A stretch of 41,298 nucleotides of DNA from Acidobacteriota bacterium (GCA_021818105.1 JAKAFB010000026.1:1-41298), one strand, 5' to 3'; shown: positions 14,101 through 21,275, counted from the stretch's first letter. Translations and numbers: made by a program. Notes: generated by a model not told the origin, from the sequence alone.

Positions 14101-14523
14101 TCAGGAAGCCACGGCCAGTTCCGGAGCTGCAGGCATGCGGTGCATGCCCTTGCGCGGCCCGCGCTTGCGCGCGCTCATCACCTTCACGCGTTCCAGCAGC
14201 TCCTGTGGCGAGCAGTTCTTTTTCGCCAGTACCGCGTCAGCGCCGTGCGCCAGGCCATTCATCTTCTGCGGGTCGCCAAGCAGGACCATCGGCACATGTG
14301 AGGCAATCTCCTTCAAGCGGTTCACCAGTTGGTCGCCGCTCATCTGCGGCATGGCATGATCGGCCAGCACCAGGTCAACCGTGTTCTCGGCAAACAGGCT
14401 AAGGGCGTCCTGCCCGTTTGTCGCGGCCAGCACCCGATAGCCGTTTGTAGACAGCATGAACTTCAGTACGGATAGATCCTGCTCATTGTCGTCAACACAG
14501 AGAATGACTTTCTTCGGCCTCAT
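14101..14523 (-). CDS. stand-alone response-regulator receiver domain
   Basis: A 140-aa single-domain CheY-like protein. Acid residues D11 and D12, the phospho-acceptor D55 (LVLADHAMP) and K101 are present. The conserved Thr/Ser of strand 4 is replaced: the sequence reads VPMVLLGD, with Gly83 where Thr is expected, so the phosphorylation-coupled switch may work differently. The C-terminus adds a basic tail (SARKRGPRKGMHR) and a short Ala/Pro tail with no output domain. ATG 14523 is preceded by AAGGAG at 14 nt; a GTG at 14538 overlaps that site. No histidine kinase is nearby. Confidence 0.85.
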   Translation of the reverse strand: MRPKKVILCVDDNEQDLSVLKFMLSTNGYRVLAATNGQDALSLFAENTVDLVLADHAMPQMSGDQLVNRLKEIASHVPMVLLGDPQKMNGLAHGADAVLAKKNCSPQELLERVKVMSARKRGPRKGMHRMPAAPELAVAS

Positions 14524-14975
14524 AATAAAGCGTTCCACTCCTTCCAGCGAATGTGTTGACCGTTCCAGGAGACGCAGCTCCCTAGTACCCGCTGCAAAGG
14601 CGGATTTACAAGCTGCGTTGCCAGGGCCGGTGGCCGCGATGTGGCTCTATTTCCCTGCAGCGGTTCCGTTGCTTCCTGCTCACCGCCTGCCATGATCGTG
14701 GCGGCGGTGTGTAGTTGCAGGGAGAACCCGGAATCCAGCCAGAGAAGGATGCCTATTTTCACGGCCAGATTGTGTCAGAAACCTAAGGCATGTCCGACAT
14801 TTCTGTCGGTTCAATTGTGTCAATGCTTGGCAAGACTACGAGCCGCGGCGCGGCGTGGGAAGAGGGAAAGAGAGGCGAAAATTCGCGTGGAAATCTGCAG
14901 GCATCAAGTGGAAATCGGGTAGCTCCCTCACATTGCATTACTTGCGTTGATGAAAGTCTGTTGAAAGCATGTGCA
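14524..14975. other. 452-bp non-coding stretch with short symmetric and direct repeats
   Basis: No supported gene is present. It is the upstream region of the receiver gene and the downstream region of phzF, both on the minus strand. It contains CCGACA-TTTC-TGTCGG (14794-14809), the direct repeat ATTGTGTCA at 14769-14777 and 14814-14822 on either side of that palindrome, and GTGGAAATC at 14887-14895 and 14908-14916, 21 bp apart. These look like protein-binding sites; the ligand is unknown. Confidence 0.5.
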
Positions 14976-15884
14976 TCACGGCAGGAAAATGCGTCCGTTT
15001 GCAACAGGAACAGTGCTCCCACCCACGCGCACATCCGTCACCCTCGCCCCCTTGCGTGTCGCGCACAGATAGAGATGGCTCGTGCGGCCGATTTCCACGC
15101 CCTGTTCCAGCAGGATTTGTTGTTGCGATGCTACCGCTCCGCGAGCCACAAGATAGCTGATGGCGCATCCAGCCGCCGAACCGGTTGCCGGATCCTCGCC
15201 GCCGTAGAACTGCATCCGCGCTCGCCACGCAGGTTCTCGTTGCCCCGTCGACCCCAGAACGTAGAACCACCGCGCGCCGTGCGCGCGCAGCCACGGCGAG
15301 GCTTCCTGCTGCATCACGCGCAGACGCTCCAATGCGGATGCCGAACGTAATCCCACAATGGCGAATGCGGTTCCAGTGGAGACAACCTGCGGCGGCAGCG
15401 CCGGGTAGAGGTCCTCGCTGCGCAAGCCGGTGAGCCGCGCCACCACTGCTGGATCCAACTCCTCGCCAAACTCTGGATCAGCCTGCGTCATCTCGCCAAA
15501 GAGCCGGTCAGCTGCAAGGCGTACGGGCACCGGACCCACGTTCAGTGCCAGCGTGACCGTTCCTTCTTGAATCGTCTCCGGCGCGTGTAGACGCAACACC
15601 GTTGCGGTGCCCAGCGTGGGATGCCCCGCAAACTGCAACTCTTCTTCCGTGGTAAATATGCGCACGCGCACGCCCTCCGCGCGCTCCACGGATGCAGCCC
15701 TGCGTTGAATGAAGGATGTCTCAGAAAGGTTGAACTCGCGCGCAATGGCCTGCATGCACTCCGTGGGCAAGCCCACGGTATCCATCACCACGGCCAGCGG
15801 ATTGCCCGCCAGCGCAGTCTCAGTGAACACGTCCACGATGAAGTACGCGAGCGAAGGGCGCTCTGCATCGGAAGGCTGCGACAT
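14976..15884 (-). CDS. PhzF-family isomerase/epimerase
   Basis: A 302-aa PhzF/YddE-like protein of diaminopimelate-epimerase fold. Motifs seen are FIVDVFTETALAGNPLAVVMD near the N-terminus, the catalytic Glu in FNLSETSFI, LQFAGHPTLGTA, and GGEDPATGSAAGCAISYLV in the second half. Family members isomerise substrates such as trans-2,3-dihydro-3-hydroxyanthranilate, but most are uncharacterised. Start MSQPSDAE at 15884 was preferred: a 20-codon longer start at 15944 would fall inside the 15930-15965 hairpin. Neither has a strong ribosome-binding site. It follows the dsrE-like gene on the same strand by 105 nt and may be read through from it, but no functional link to sulfur transfer is evident. 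Confidence 0.88.
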   Translation of the reverse strand: MSQPSDAERPSLAYFIVDVFTETALAGNPLAVVMDTVGLPTECMQAIAREFNLSETSFIQRRAASVERAEGVRVRIFTTEEELQFAGHPTLGTATVLRLHAPETIQEGTVTLALNVGPVPVRLAADRLFGEMTQADPEFGEELDPAVVARLTGLRSEDLYPALPPQVVSTGTAFAIVGLRSASALERLRVMQQEASPWLRAHGARWFYVLGSTGQREPAWRARMQFYGGEDPATGSAAGCAISYLVARGAVASQQQILLEQGVEIGRTSHLYLCATRKGARVTDVRVGGSTVPVANGRIFLP

Positions 15885-15929
15885 GCTCTGATTATGCAAC
15901 AGCCTGACCGCCTGCGTAGCAGAGACGAC

Positions 15930-15965
15930 TGTGGCCTCCTGCATCGTTCTGTGTAAGAGGCCACA
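15930..15965 (-). terminator. hairpin after the dsrE-like gene
   Basis: TGTGGCCTC (15930-15938) and GAGGCCACA (15957-15965) form a perfect 9-bp stem with an 18-nt loop. It begins 24 nt after the dsrE-like stop. No U-tract follows, so it may be a weak terminator or an mRNA-stabilising hairpin before phzF. Confidence 0.4.
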
Positions 15966-15989
15966 ACTGTCGCATACTCCGCGTGCAGC

Positions 15990-16457
15990 TTAGGTAAAGA
16001 TGATTTGCCCGCCCGCTGCCATCTCGTAGAACTGTCCCACCGAGATAATGCCATCCACTTCCGGGCAGAAATCATCCTTCGTCAAATGGAACATGTCCAC
16101 CGTCGCACGGCAGGCATACATCGGTGCGCCCGTGTCGTGAATCATCGTGAGGAACTCGCCCACCGGCGGGATGTCGAGCTTCTCCATCTCTTTCTTCATC
16201 ATGCGCGTGGCAAAGCTGGACATGCCCGGCAGCGCGCCGATCAACGTGGGAATGTGCATCCCGGGATTCCCCACCGTCGCCACCTTCAGGTTGTTCATCC
16301 GCCTCTTGATGACGGCATCCAATCCGAAGAAGGTGAAGAACAACGATGCCTCTATGCCTTCCATGCGCGCCCCGTTGGCCATGATGAGCCCCGGATAAAC
16401 GCCTTCCAGTGACCCGCGCGAAATGATGATTGAAACTTTTTCAATCGCTTCTGCCAT
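15990..16457 (-). CDS. DsrE/DsrF-like sulfur-relay protein
   Basis: A 155-aa protein of the DsrE/DsrF/DrsH-like fold: VSIIISRGSLEGVYPGLIMANGARMEGIEASLFFTFFGLDAVIK, then GAPMYACRATVDMF with C116 as the probable persulfide-carrying Cys, and C131 in DDFCPEVDG. The ending ISVGQFYEMAAGGQIIFT is typical of the group. The ATG has AGGAG at about 7 nt. It differs clearly from the dsrE2-like protein at 8541-9101 and lies 14 nt after the tusE-like gene in the sqr operon. Inferred role: accept sulfur from the SQR-like enzyme or pass it to TusE/TusA. Confidence 0.87.
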   Translation of the reverse strand: MAEAIEKVSIIISRGSLEGVYPGLIMANGARMEGIEASLFFTFFGLDAVIKRRMNNLKVATVGNPGMHIPTLIGALPGMSSFATRMMKKEMEKLDIPPVGEFLTMIHDTGAPMYACRATVDMFHLTKDDFCPEVDGIISVGQFYEMAAGGQIIFT

Positions 16458-16471
16458 CTCATTCTCCTGTC

Positions 16472-16789
16472 TCAGATGCAGCCTTTGGGTTTCGGCAGAC
16501 CGGCGATCTTGGCAGCCTTCTTTGCCGGTCCTTTCGGGAAAAGCTGGTAGAGCGTCTTGGTGTCAACGCCGCTCTCCTTGGTTAGCCGGCGGATGCTCGG
16601 CGCATCGCCTTCCTTGGCAAAAACCTGCCGCATGAAGTTGATGACCGCCCAGTGTTGCGGCGTCAATTCCGTTATGCCCTCCTGGACTGCGAGTTCGCGG
16701 GCGACCTCTTCGTTCCAGTCATTCATGTTGGCCAGATTCCCGTCTGCATCTAGTGCAAGTGTCTTCGTCCCGATGGTCATTGTTGCCAT
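16472..16789 (-). CDS. tusE: TusE/DsrC-family sulfur carrier with a single C-terminal Cys
   Basis: A 105-aa DsrC/TusE protein, full length. Family features: DADGNLANMNDWNEEVARELA at the start, LTPQHWAVINFMRQ in the middle, GVDTKTLYQLFP and the C-terminal arm AGLPKPKGCI. The penultimate Cys (C104, Cys-A) is present, but the second catalytic Cys of true DsrC, eleven residues earlier, is Ala93. By family convention this makes it TusE-like, able to carry persulfide but not to form the intramolecular trisulfide bridge used with DsrAB, and no dsrAB is seen nearby. It lies 3 nt after the DUF1641 gene, with GGAGAGG before its start. Confidence 0.9.
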   Translation of the reverse strand: MATMTIGTKTLALDADGNLANMNDWNEEVARELAVQEGITELTPQHWAVINFMRQVFAKEGDAPSIRRLTKESGVDTKTLYQLFPKGPAKKAAKIAGLPKPKGCI

Positions 16790-16792
16790 GTA

Positions 16793-17494
16793 TCACCTCT
16801 CCGTTTCCTGTTTGGGAGCCGCCTTTTGTGTTGTCACGCTTTGCGCTCCTACAACCTTGAGAAATTCAACGATGATTGAGATGCCGCGCCGTGCGTCCTT
16901 CGAATTCAAATCCTTCACAATCTCAAGCAGCGACTTGTTTACGTTCATTGTTGCCTGCACGCGTCCGAATCCATGGATGATGGCCTCCAGTGCGGTTAGC
17001 ACCTCGGGCCGCGTCAGTTCGCGCAGGAAATTCACGAATTGAGGCACGCTGGCCTCTACCTGTTGCAGATCCTCCGCGGAGTGCGACTGCACCAGCGCAT
17101 CCGTGATGCGGATGCCCGCCTGCGCAGCCCGGAAGTAGCCGTGCTGCTCCAGGTGCAATGCCGTTTTAACCGCCTGCTGATACACGTCGCGTAGGATGGG
17201 CTGCGCATCCTGGAAAAAGTCGGCTGCGCTTTCCACCTGTTGCAGTGCCACGGTGAGCAACTGTGCGTCCTGCAGAAAGGTCTTCATCAGGTACGCGATA
17301 TCCCCGGGGCTCAGCGTCGTGGAGCCAAGCGCCTCGGCGCCATATCCCATGGCCCCTCTGCCCACCAGCGTGAGATCCGCAACAAGATCCTCTGCGCTGT
17401 TGCGAACTCTCTTCAGGTGCTCGATCTCTTCAACGATGAAATCGAGCTTGCGATCCAGTGCACTGATTCGGTCTTCCGTCATAACGGTGCTCAT
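16793..17494 (-). CDS. DUF1641 protein
   Basis: A 233-aa soluble, mostly helical protein with no Cys residues. The C-terminal half (about 120-205) has the DUF1641 signature: LRELTRPEVLTALEAIIHGFGRVQA and LLEIVKDLNSKDARRGISIIVEFLKVVG. The N-terminus (SALDRKLDFIVEEIEHLKRVRN) is coiled-coil-like. DUF1641 genes are commonly adjacent to SQR-like flavoproteins in bacteria and archaea, but their function is unknown; a structural or membrane-docking partner is a guess. A GTG at 17500 overlaps the sqr stop (GTGA), and the ATG at 17494 is two codons later; either gives tight coupling to sqr. Confidence 0.87.
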   Translation of the reverse strand: MSTVMTEDRISALDRKLDFIVEEIEHLKRVRNSAEDLVADLTLVGRGAMGYGAEALGSTTLSPGDIAYLMKTFLQDAQLLTVALQQVESAADFFQDAQPILRDVYQQAVKTALHLEQHGYFRAAQAGIRITDALVQSHSAEDLQQVEASVPQFVNFLRELTRPEVLTALEAIIHGFGRVQATMNVNKSLLEIVKDLNSKDARRGISIIVEFLKVVGAQSVTTQKAAPKQETER

Positions 17495-17496
17495 CG

Positions 17497-18726
17497 TCAC
17501 ACCCGCTTTCCGGCCATCGACATTTCAGCCTCGATGGGCAGCTCCATGCCTCTCAGCAGCAGATTCCAGTACACCCAGCGGAACATCAGCTTGCCGTAGT
17601 GATTGATGCGGCTCTCCCCGAGCAGCGTGAACGGTCCTACGCCGGGCAGAGGGAACTCGCCGGGCAGAGGTTCGGTCTTGTAGTTGAAGTCGATCAACAT
17701 GCCCTTATCGAAGCCCGATTCGATGAAGCAGTTCGAATGCCCGTCGAAGTGTGCAACCGGAGGACGTCCGTCAATGTGCTCCAGGAAGTTCTGGAACAGT
17801 ACCTCAGACTGGAAGTGCACCACTGATCCGGCCTTGGAACTGGGCAGGTTTGTCGCATCGCCCAGCACAAAGACGTCCTTCAATTCTTCTGCCAGCAGCG
17901 TCTCCTTGTCCGTGGGAATGAAGTTCAATTCATTGCCCAGCCCACTACGCTGAATCGCTGCGTCTCCCATGTTTGTCGGGATTGAGACCAGCACGTCGTA
18001 GCTCACTTCGTTCTCGTCCCAGGACACGATCTTCTTTTCCTTGCTGTCTACGCGCGCAATGTTGAAGTCCGGCACCACTGAGATGCCCTTGCGCTCCAGA
18101 AACTCGCCCAGAACGCGACTCGACGTGGGTTTGGTAAAGGCGCCTGAGAGCGGCGTCACCAGTTGCAGCTCTACCTTGTCGCGCATCCCACGCTTGGTGA
18201 AGTAGGAATCCGCAAGAAACAGAAACTCGAGCGGAGCCACAGGGCACTTGATCGGCATCTCAGCGATGTTGAGCACCAGCTTGCCGCCCTGCCAGGTCTT
18301 GAAGAACTGCGCGAGTCTGTTCGCGCCCTTCGGCGAGTAGAAATCGAACTTGCTGCGGCCCCATTCTTCATCCATCAGGCCTTCGATCTGCTCGGGATGA
18401 ATATCGGCGCCTGTCGCGATGATCATGTAGTCGTACTTCAAGACAGCCTTGTTCGCCAGCGTAACGGATTTCTTCTCCGCATCGATGTGATCAATGCCGG
18501 AGATGATCACATTGACTCTGCGTGGCAAATACTGCCGGCGGGGCTTCACAATATCGCGAATGCGATAGGTGCCGAAGGGCACGAGCAGGAAACCCGGTTG
18601 ATAGTAGTGTTGCTCGGTGGCATCCACGATTGTGATTTGCCACTCCTGCTCATCTAGGGCAGCGGCAAGCTTGTTGGCCATGATTGTTCCGCCGGTTCCA
18701 CCACCCAGAATTAGTAGATGCCGCAT
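17497..18726 (-). CDS. sqr: sulfide:quinone reductase-like FAD-dependent oxidoreductase
   Basis: A 409-aa flavoprotein of the SQR/FCSD group. Evidence: LILGGGTGGTIMANKLA (FAD loop, residues 8-13), IVDATEQHYYQPGFLLVPFG, MIIATGADIHPEQ, C161 in KCPVAPLEFLF, FVLGDATNLPSSKAG (289-297) and C333 in HSNCFIESG. These two Cys match the pair that forms the polysulfide-binding site in SQRs; the third Cys of type I enzymes, near residue 127, is absent. The C-terminus is rich in aromatic and hydrophobic residues (MFRWVYWNLLLRGMELP), suiting membrane attachment. SQRs oxidise sulfide to protein- or thiol-bound sulfane sulfur and reduce quinone. ATG 18726 has AAGGGAG upstream; a longer reading is possible. 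It is followed by overlapping DUF1641, tusE and dsrE genes. Confidence 0.87.
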   Translation of the reverse strand: MRHLLILGGGTGGTIMANKLAAALDEQEWQITIVDATEQHYYQPGFLLVPFGTYRIRDIVKPRRQYLPRRVNVIISGIDHIDAEKKSVTLANKAVLKYDYMIIATGADIHPEQIEGLMDEEWGRSKFDFYSPKGANRLAQFFKTWQGGKLVLNIAEMPIKCPVAPLEFLFLADSYFTKRGMRDKVELQLVTPLSGAFTKPTSSRVLGEFLERKGISVVPDFNIARVDSKEKKIVSWDENEVSYDVLVSIPTNMGDAAIQRSGLGNELNFIPTDKETLLAEELKDVFVLGDATNLPSSKAGSVVHFQSEVLFQNFLEHIDGRPPVAHFDGHSNCFIESGFDKGMLIDFNYKTEPLPGEFPLPGVGPFTLLGESRINHYGKLMFRWVYWNLLLRGMELPIEAEMSMAGKRV

Positions 18727-18766
18727 TGTGTTTCTCCCTTCCTGCAGAACCGTTACGCAGATTAAA

Positions 18767-18781
18767 GTCACCAAACGTGAC
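18767..18781. promoter_or_regulatory. inverted repeat GTCAC-N5-GTGAC before sqr
   Basis: A 5-5-5 palindrome in the 95-bp arsR2-sqr gap, 40 nt before the sqr ATG. A nearby GTTACGCA resembles one half of the TTGCG-N6-CGCAA operator. It could be a secondary regulator site for sqr; support is weak. Confidence 0.3.
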
Positions 18782-18821
18782 GGTGTTACATCCTCTTGTC
18801 AAATTTCTTTCTTCGTTCTTC

Positions 18822-19190
18822 TTATGCGGTTTGTGTTGCCGCAGCCAGCCTTCGCCGTGAGGGGCGAACTGCTGCCTGCTCCGCTTCATGGCGCAGGCGC
18901 TCATGCAATGCCTCGCGAATCATAATAGCCGCCTGGATGTAGCGTGGGTCGGCGATATGGTAAAAAACGCTCTGTGCCCGCTTCTCCGCAATCACAGCAC
19001 CCCGGTCGCGCATCAAGCGCAAATGCTGAGAAGCGTTGGTGATGGAAACACCTGCCTCCATCGCAATCTCTGTCACAGTTTTGGACTGCTTCTGCAGTGC
19101 GCAAAAAATGCGCATGCGCGTGGTGTGTGCAAAAGTGGCGAAGAAGTCGCCCAGCATTTCGCAGGATGCATCGCTCATCGTCTGCTTCAT
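18822..19190 (-). CDS. ArsR-family winged-helix regulator, paralogue 2 (possible persulfide sensor)
   Basis: A 122-aa paralogue of arsR1 (2362-2730) of the same length, nearly identical in the recognition region (SITNASQHLRLMRDRGAV) and with the same two Cys, C10 and C30. As in arsR1 there is no ELCVCDL metal motif and no Cys in the last helix. It differs mainly in the C-terminal helix and tail (RLRHEAEQAAVRPSRRR). GAGGAG lies about 8 nt before the ATG. It is the first gene of arsR2 - sqr - DUF1641 - tusE - dsrE on the minus strand. Its promoter shares two palindromes at identical spacing with that of arsR1, so each ArsR may bind both promoters. Confidence 0.88.
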   Translation of the reverse strand: MKQTMSDASCEMLGDFFATFAHTTRMRIFCALQKQSKTVTEIAMEAGVSITNASQHLRLMRDRGAVIAEKRAQSVFYHIADPRYIQAAIMIREALHERLRHEAEQAAVRPSRRRLAAATQTA

Positions 19191-19220
19191 TTGGCCATCT
19201 CCTCGTCCGCATCTGCGTAC

Positions 19221-19236
19221 TTGCGTAATATCGCAA
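19221..19236. promoter_or_regulatory. probable ArsR operator, TTGCG-N6-CGCAA
   Basis: This 5-6-5 palindrome lies 30 nt upstream of arsR2. Read on the minus strand it is TTGCGATATTACGCAA, differing from the arsR1 site (TTGCGAGATTACGCAA) at one base of sixteen. Confidence 0.6.
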
Positions 19237-19246
19237 CTACGTATGC

Positions 19247-19252
19247 AGTGTA
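19247..19252 (-). promoter_or_regulatory. -10-like hexamer TACACT of the arsR2-sqr promoter
   Basis: TACACT on the minus strand sits at exactly the distance from the CRP/FNR-like site that TATAGT has before arsR1. It matches the -10 consensus at four of six positions. The coincidence of position supports it more than its sequence does. Confidence 0.4.
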
Positions 19253-19274
19253 GGAGTGGCGGGCGGCATAATCA

Positions 19275-19288
19275 GTGACCGCTGTCAC
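19275..19288. promoter_or_regulatory. CRP/FNR-like activator site GTGAC-N4-GTCAC
   Basis: The core GTGA-N6-TCAC matches the arsR1 site (2268-2281) except in one central base. Its centre is 53 bp from the ArsR-type palindrome, the same as at arsR1, and would lie at -41.5 relative to a start 7 nt after TACACT. Confidence 0.55.
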
Positions 19289-19468
19289 GTTCGCATGTAC
19301 CCTGGCGCACGGTCGCCATGCCCCGCTGCGCTCCATGCCCAGGCTGCCCGCAGTAAACAAGGGGAGGGCAGCACCCTTTACCGGCGGTGCCCGCAGCGTA
19401 TGTCTCACAATCTCTGCATAGAAGTGCGGCGAGCGAAACGCCGTGCGTGGACGGAAAGTGAGGTGCTG

Positions 19469-19720
19469 CTAACGGGCATGCGGGGGGTGGCTCAGCCGAG
19501 CCTGTGAGGAGTCCAGAAACAGCCGCAGCCTCCGCACCTCCGAGCGTTCAACGGCAACCAGCTTCATCTGCCGACGGATATGGTCGGCATCCTGTAGCAG
19601 GGATATCTGTGCTTCGTCGTGGTCTGCATCGCGCTCCAGCCGTTCGATGCGTTCTTCCAGTGTGCGGCGAAACTGAAGGCTCCGTTGCAGAAAGTCAATC
19701 TCCGTTCTGTTGAGAAACAT
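19469..19720 (-). CDS. small coiled-coil hypothetical protein, 83 aa
   Basis: A probable small gene with no recognised family. The protein (start MFLNRTEIDFLQ) is rich in Glu, Arg, Leu and Asp with heptad-like spacing over most of its length (RRTLEERIERLERDADHDEAQISLLQDADHIRRQM), suggesting a two-helix coiled coil. It contains no Cys or membrane segment. A GGAG lies about 9 nt before the ATG at 19720, which favours translation; a longer reading from 19744 lacks one. It lies upstream of arsR2 on the same strand but 278 bp away, beyond the arsR2 promoter elements, so it is not part of that operon. It may be spurious. Confidence 0.45.
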   Translation of the reverse strand: MFLNRTEIDFLQRSLQFRRTLEERIERLERDADHDEAQISLLQDADHIRRQMKLVAVERSEVRRLRLFLDSSQARLSHPPHAR

Positions 19721-19870
19721 GGCTACGGCTCCGCTCTGCAGCACGCATCACGGGACTATGGATACACAGACGCGCACAGCATTCGAGATACCGAGCCGAT
19801 ACTAGCCAGAACAGCGCGCAGGCGCCAGATTACGGCTTGCATGCACCTTGGTAATCAGGCGTTTGGATAT

Positions 19871-19923
19871 GAAAAAGCCGCGCCTGCGTCAGGCAGCATC
19901 TCAGTCTGCCTGGCCGGCGCGGC
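19871..19923 (-). terminator. strong hairpin terminator of the BON lipoprotein gene
   Basis: On the minus strand GCCGCGCC pairs with GGCGCGGC and an inner CAGGCAG pairs with CTGCCTG, followed by five T. It begins 35 nt after the stop of the BON gene. Confidence 0.8.
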
Positions 19924-19957
19924 CCCCGCATCCCGCTCTCAAGCAGGAGCGTGTGTT

Positions 19958-21043
19958 CTACCTTTGCTGCAACTGCGGATCCTGCGTCGGCGTGTTGATC
20001 GCGTTGCCGGAGGCGTCCACGGTCACCGTCACCGTGATGGGAGACTGCAGCTTGAAGTCCACAATGGACTCCGACGGGATTTGCACCTCCTCGCCGCGTG
20101 TAACAGCATTGATACCCGCTCCTGTGCCGCCGCCCGCCGCGGCGCCAATGGCAGCTCCTTTGCCGCCGCCCGCCAGCGCGCCAATCAGGGCGCCCACCGC
20201 CGCGCCAGCGCCAGTCTTCACGGCCGTGTCCTTGCCCCGCGCCTTGCCTTCTTTGCTATAGGAGTCCGTAACCAGGGTTACCTTCTGCCCATGTGCGGTC
20301 AGTTGTGTCAGCTCAATCGAGAGCAATGAACTGCCCTTGAAGTGCGCAGCGCCTTTGGCGTCCACCACGCGCCCCAGGATAGGCGTTCCGAGCGGCAGTG
20401 CCACCACGCCCTGCGAGTGCAAGTCATTCGCCAGCGATCCGTGGAACACATCATTTGGCTGTGCTGTTTTGGTGTCCAGCGCATCCGTCATGCGCACGGC
20501 CAGCACAGTTCCGGCGGGAATCGTAATCTGCTTGTCCACCGGGCCCTGCGGGGCGGCGGGCTGCCGGGTCTGCGTGGGCGGTGCGGCCTGCATCGGCGGT
20601 GCTCCGCCATAGGCCTGCTGCTGTGGCGGAGTGTACTTTGGCCGCGCAGGTTGTTGCTGTGCCGGTGCTGGTCCGGCTCTGCGCGCGGGAGCCGCGGCCA
20701 TGGCCCGCTCCTCCGGCTGCACGGTCAGATTGTTCACCACCGTCTTTACGCCGTCCACCGTGCCCGTATCATTGCCGGCCAGCGCGCGCGACGCGTCATC
20801 CTTCACCGTGCCGCTCAGCGTTGCCACGCCATTGCTCACGCTGATCTGGATGCTCTGTCCTGTGAGCGCCGATTCAGCTTGTATTTTTCCTTGAATATCG
20901 TTCGCAATCTGCTGGTCTGTCCGCGCCACTGGCGGCTCGGTGGGCTTTTGGCTCTTGCAGCCGCTGATCACAGCGGAGGTCAGCGCCAGCGCGGCAACTG
21001 CCGCCAGCCAGGTGTGCTTCGAACTGAGCGCACGTATCGTCAT
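19958..21043 (-). CDS. lipoprotein with BON domain and glycine-zipper segment
   Basis: A 361-aa envelope protein. The signal peptide ends in a lipobox, VISGC, with C29 as the lipidated residue. A BON domain (about 42-110: DQQIANDIQGKIQAESALTGQSIQISVSNGVATLSGTV) is followed by a Pro/Gln/Ala linker (about 118-165). A beta-rich middle (ITIPAGTVLAVRMTDALDTKTAQPNDVFHGSL) leads to a glycine-zipper stretch (about 285-325: GAGAAVGALIGALAGGGKGAAIGAAAGGGTGAG). BON domains bind phospholipid membranes, and glycine zippers pack helices in membranes, so an outer-membrane maintenance role is plausible. AGGAGAG precedes the ATG. This architecture is common in Acidobacteria. Confidence 0.87.
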   Translation of the reverse strand: MTIRALSSKHTWLAAVAALALTSAVISGCKSQKPTEPPVARTDQQIANDIQGKIQAESALTGQSIQISVSNGVATLSGTVKDDASRALAGNDTGTVDGVKTVVNNLTVQPEERAMAAAPARRAGPAPAQQQPARPKYTPPQQQAYGGAPPMQAAPPTQTRQPAAPQGPVDKQITIPAGTVLAVRMTDALDTKTAQPNDVFHGSLANDLHSQGVVALPLGTPILGRVVDAKGAAHFKGSSLLSIELTQLTAHGQKVTLVTDSYSKEGKARGKDTAVKTGAGAAVGALIGALAGGGKGAAIGAAAGGGTGAGINAVTRGEEVQIPSESIVDFKLQSPITVTVTVDASGNAINTPTQDPQLQQR

Positions 21044-21255
21044 GGGGATTCTCTCCTGTGCTCTTTGCTATGGCTGCCATGCTGTCTGCGTACGGCAGCA
21101 CTCATTCAGTTGCAAGGCAGATGAGTTCTCCGCTGCGGTGAGCATTGGCATACCGTAGCGAAGCGCTTCAAAGTTGGGGCAGCTCAGAGGTCCCCGCCGG
21201 CGGCATGCGTACTCTCCCCGGACGGCTGGGGTCATGCACTATGGATTGTAGTCCC

Positions 21256-21275
21256 AGGGCCTGTTAATAGGCCCT
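21256..21275 (-). terminator. short hairpin overlapping the stop of the VWA gene
   Basis: AGGGCCT-GTTAAT-AGGCCCT is a perfect 7-6-7 hairpin that reaches into the stop codon at 21274-21276. No T-tract follows, so termination is uncertain. Confidence 0.35.

Noticed and set aside
16472..16789. True DsrC acting with DsrAB
   Set aside because: The second C-terminal Cys is replaced by Ala93 and no dsrAB is in the window.
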